Made by a program: the position numbers and the translations under genes
NCBI GenBank assembly: GCA_947469815.1
Contig: CANIRI010000167.1
Coordinates: 1 to 5,849, forward strand
DNA length: 5,849 nt
Origin: Comamonadaceae bacterium
Lineage (GTDB): Bacteria; Pseudomonadota; Gammaproteobacteria; Burkholderiales; Burkholderiaceae_C
Direction: 5' to 3'
Notes under the pieces: model-generated
Told to the model about the DNA's origin: nothing
The model's database searches: none
What the model saw: the letters and a program-made list of their open reading frames with translations, nothing else
Shown: piece by piece, positions 5,446 through 5,849 of the stretch
How positions within the stretch are numbered: the stretch's first letter is position 1
Layout: each line of letters opens with the position of its first letter

Positions 5446-5849
5446 TTAATGGGTGAGCGCCGCGTCGTTGACGCCAAAGCCGGCGTTCTCGCGTGGGCTG
5501 CCGCCTTTGCGGATAGCGACAGCGCAGTACTTGAACTCCGGGATCTTGCCCACCGGGTCCAGCGCGGAATTGGTGAGCTCATTGGCTGCGGCCTCGTAAT
5601 AAGCAAAGGGCACAAACACCGCGCCCTGCGGCGTGCCGTCGTCGCGGCGCACATGCAGCGCCACTTCGCCCCGGCGCGAGGCGATGGTGATGATGTCGCC
5701 CGCCTCCATGCCGTGGGCTTGGAGGTCCGCACCGCACATGGACGCAGTGGCCATCGGCTCGATGGCGTCGAGCACCTTGGCGCGGCGCGTCATGCTGCCG
5801 GTGTGCCAGTGCTCCAACTGGCGGCCGGTGATCAGCACAAACGGATACG
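5446..5849 (-). CDS. fdsA: Formate dehydrogenase catalytic (alpha) subunit, C-terminal part only
   Basis: The last 133 residues of a molybdopterin oxidoreductase, entering the window at base 5849 in frame. The part present is the C-terminal cofactor-binding domain (MopB C-terminal fold) that holds the second guanine dinucleotide of bis-MGD. YPFVLITGRQLEHWHTGSMTRR at the very start, then GDIITIASRRGEV, TPQGAVFVPF and YYEAAANELTN, and GKIPEFKYCAVAI near the end, are typical of the NAD-linked FdsA/FdhF-type alpha subunit of proteobacteria (formate to CO2). The iron-sulfur domains and the selenocysteine/cysteine active site lie outside the window. After KYCAVAI it carries about 20 more polar residues ending NDAALTH. 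Its TAA touches the fdhD ATG, as expected of one operon. Database names for this subunit vary (fdsA, fdhF, fdhA); the fdsA choice rests on motif memory and the fdhD neighbour. Confidence 0.85.
   Translation of the reverse strand, partial: YPFVLITGRQLEHWHTGSMTRRAKVLDAIEPMATASMCGADLQAHGMEAGDIITIASRRGEVALHVRRDDGTPQGAVFVPFAYYEAAANELTNSALDPVGKIPEFKYCAVAIRKGGSPRENAGFGVNDAALTH

Overview
The window looks like chromosomal DNA of a betaproteobacterium, most likely Burkholderiales (Comamonadaceae-like). This is inferred from the moderately high GC of the genes, from a CoA-ligase gene running directly into LIV-type ABC transporter genes, and from an FdsA-type formate dehydrogenase next to FdhD. No RNA gene, insertion sequence, CRISPR array or prophage feature was seen. 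All five genes lie on the minus strand, so transcription runs from high to low coordinates.

Upstream module (5849 to 4567): the last 133 codons of a molybdenum formate dehydrogenase catalytic subunit (fdsA/fdhF type), then directly abutting it a complete fdhD. FdhD-family proteins pass sulfur to the molybdenum cofactor and are needed for active formate dehydrogenase. This FdhD keeps only the first cysteine of the CxxC pair known from E. coli. The small subunit gene fdsD, which often ends fds operons, is not found directly downstream.

Spacer (4566 to 4271): 296 bases without a convincing gene. Its middle is AT-rich (about 37% GC over 4381-4500, counted by eye). It holds several perfect or near-perfect inverted repeats, a -10-like box and a terminator-like stem with a T7 tract, all oriented for the minus strand. 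This is where the formate module should end and the next operon begin.

Downstream module (4270 to 1, leaving the window): a 645-residue AMP-forming acyl-CoA synthetase, then livG-, livH- and livM-like genes of a branched-chain amino acid/carboxylate type (HAAT family) ABC importer. Gaps are 1, 14 and 29 bases, so this is one operon. livM is cut by the window edge; the periplasmic binding protein (livK) and second ATPase (livF) are expected beyond it. The layout suggests that an imported carboxylic acid is activated to its CoA thioester by the first gene product, although the substrate cannot be read from the sequence.

The gene content belongs to known families. The points most worth a second look are the palindrome-rich spacer, the single-cysteine FdhD and the ligase-transporter coupling.
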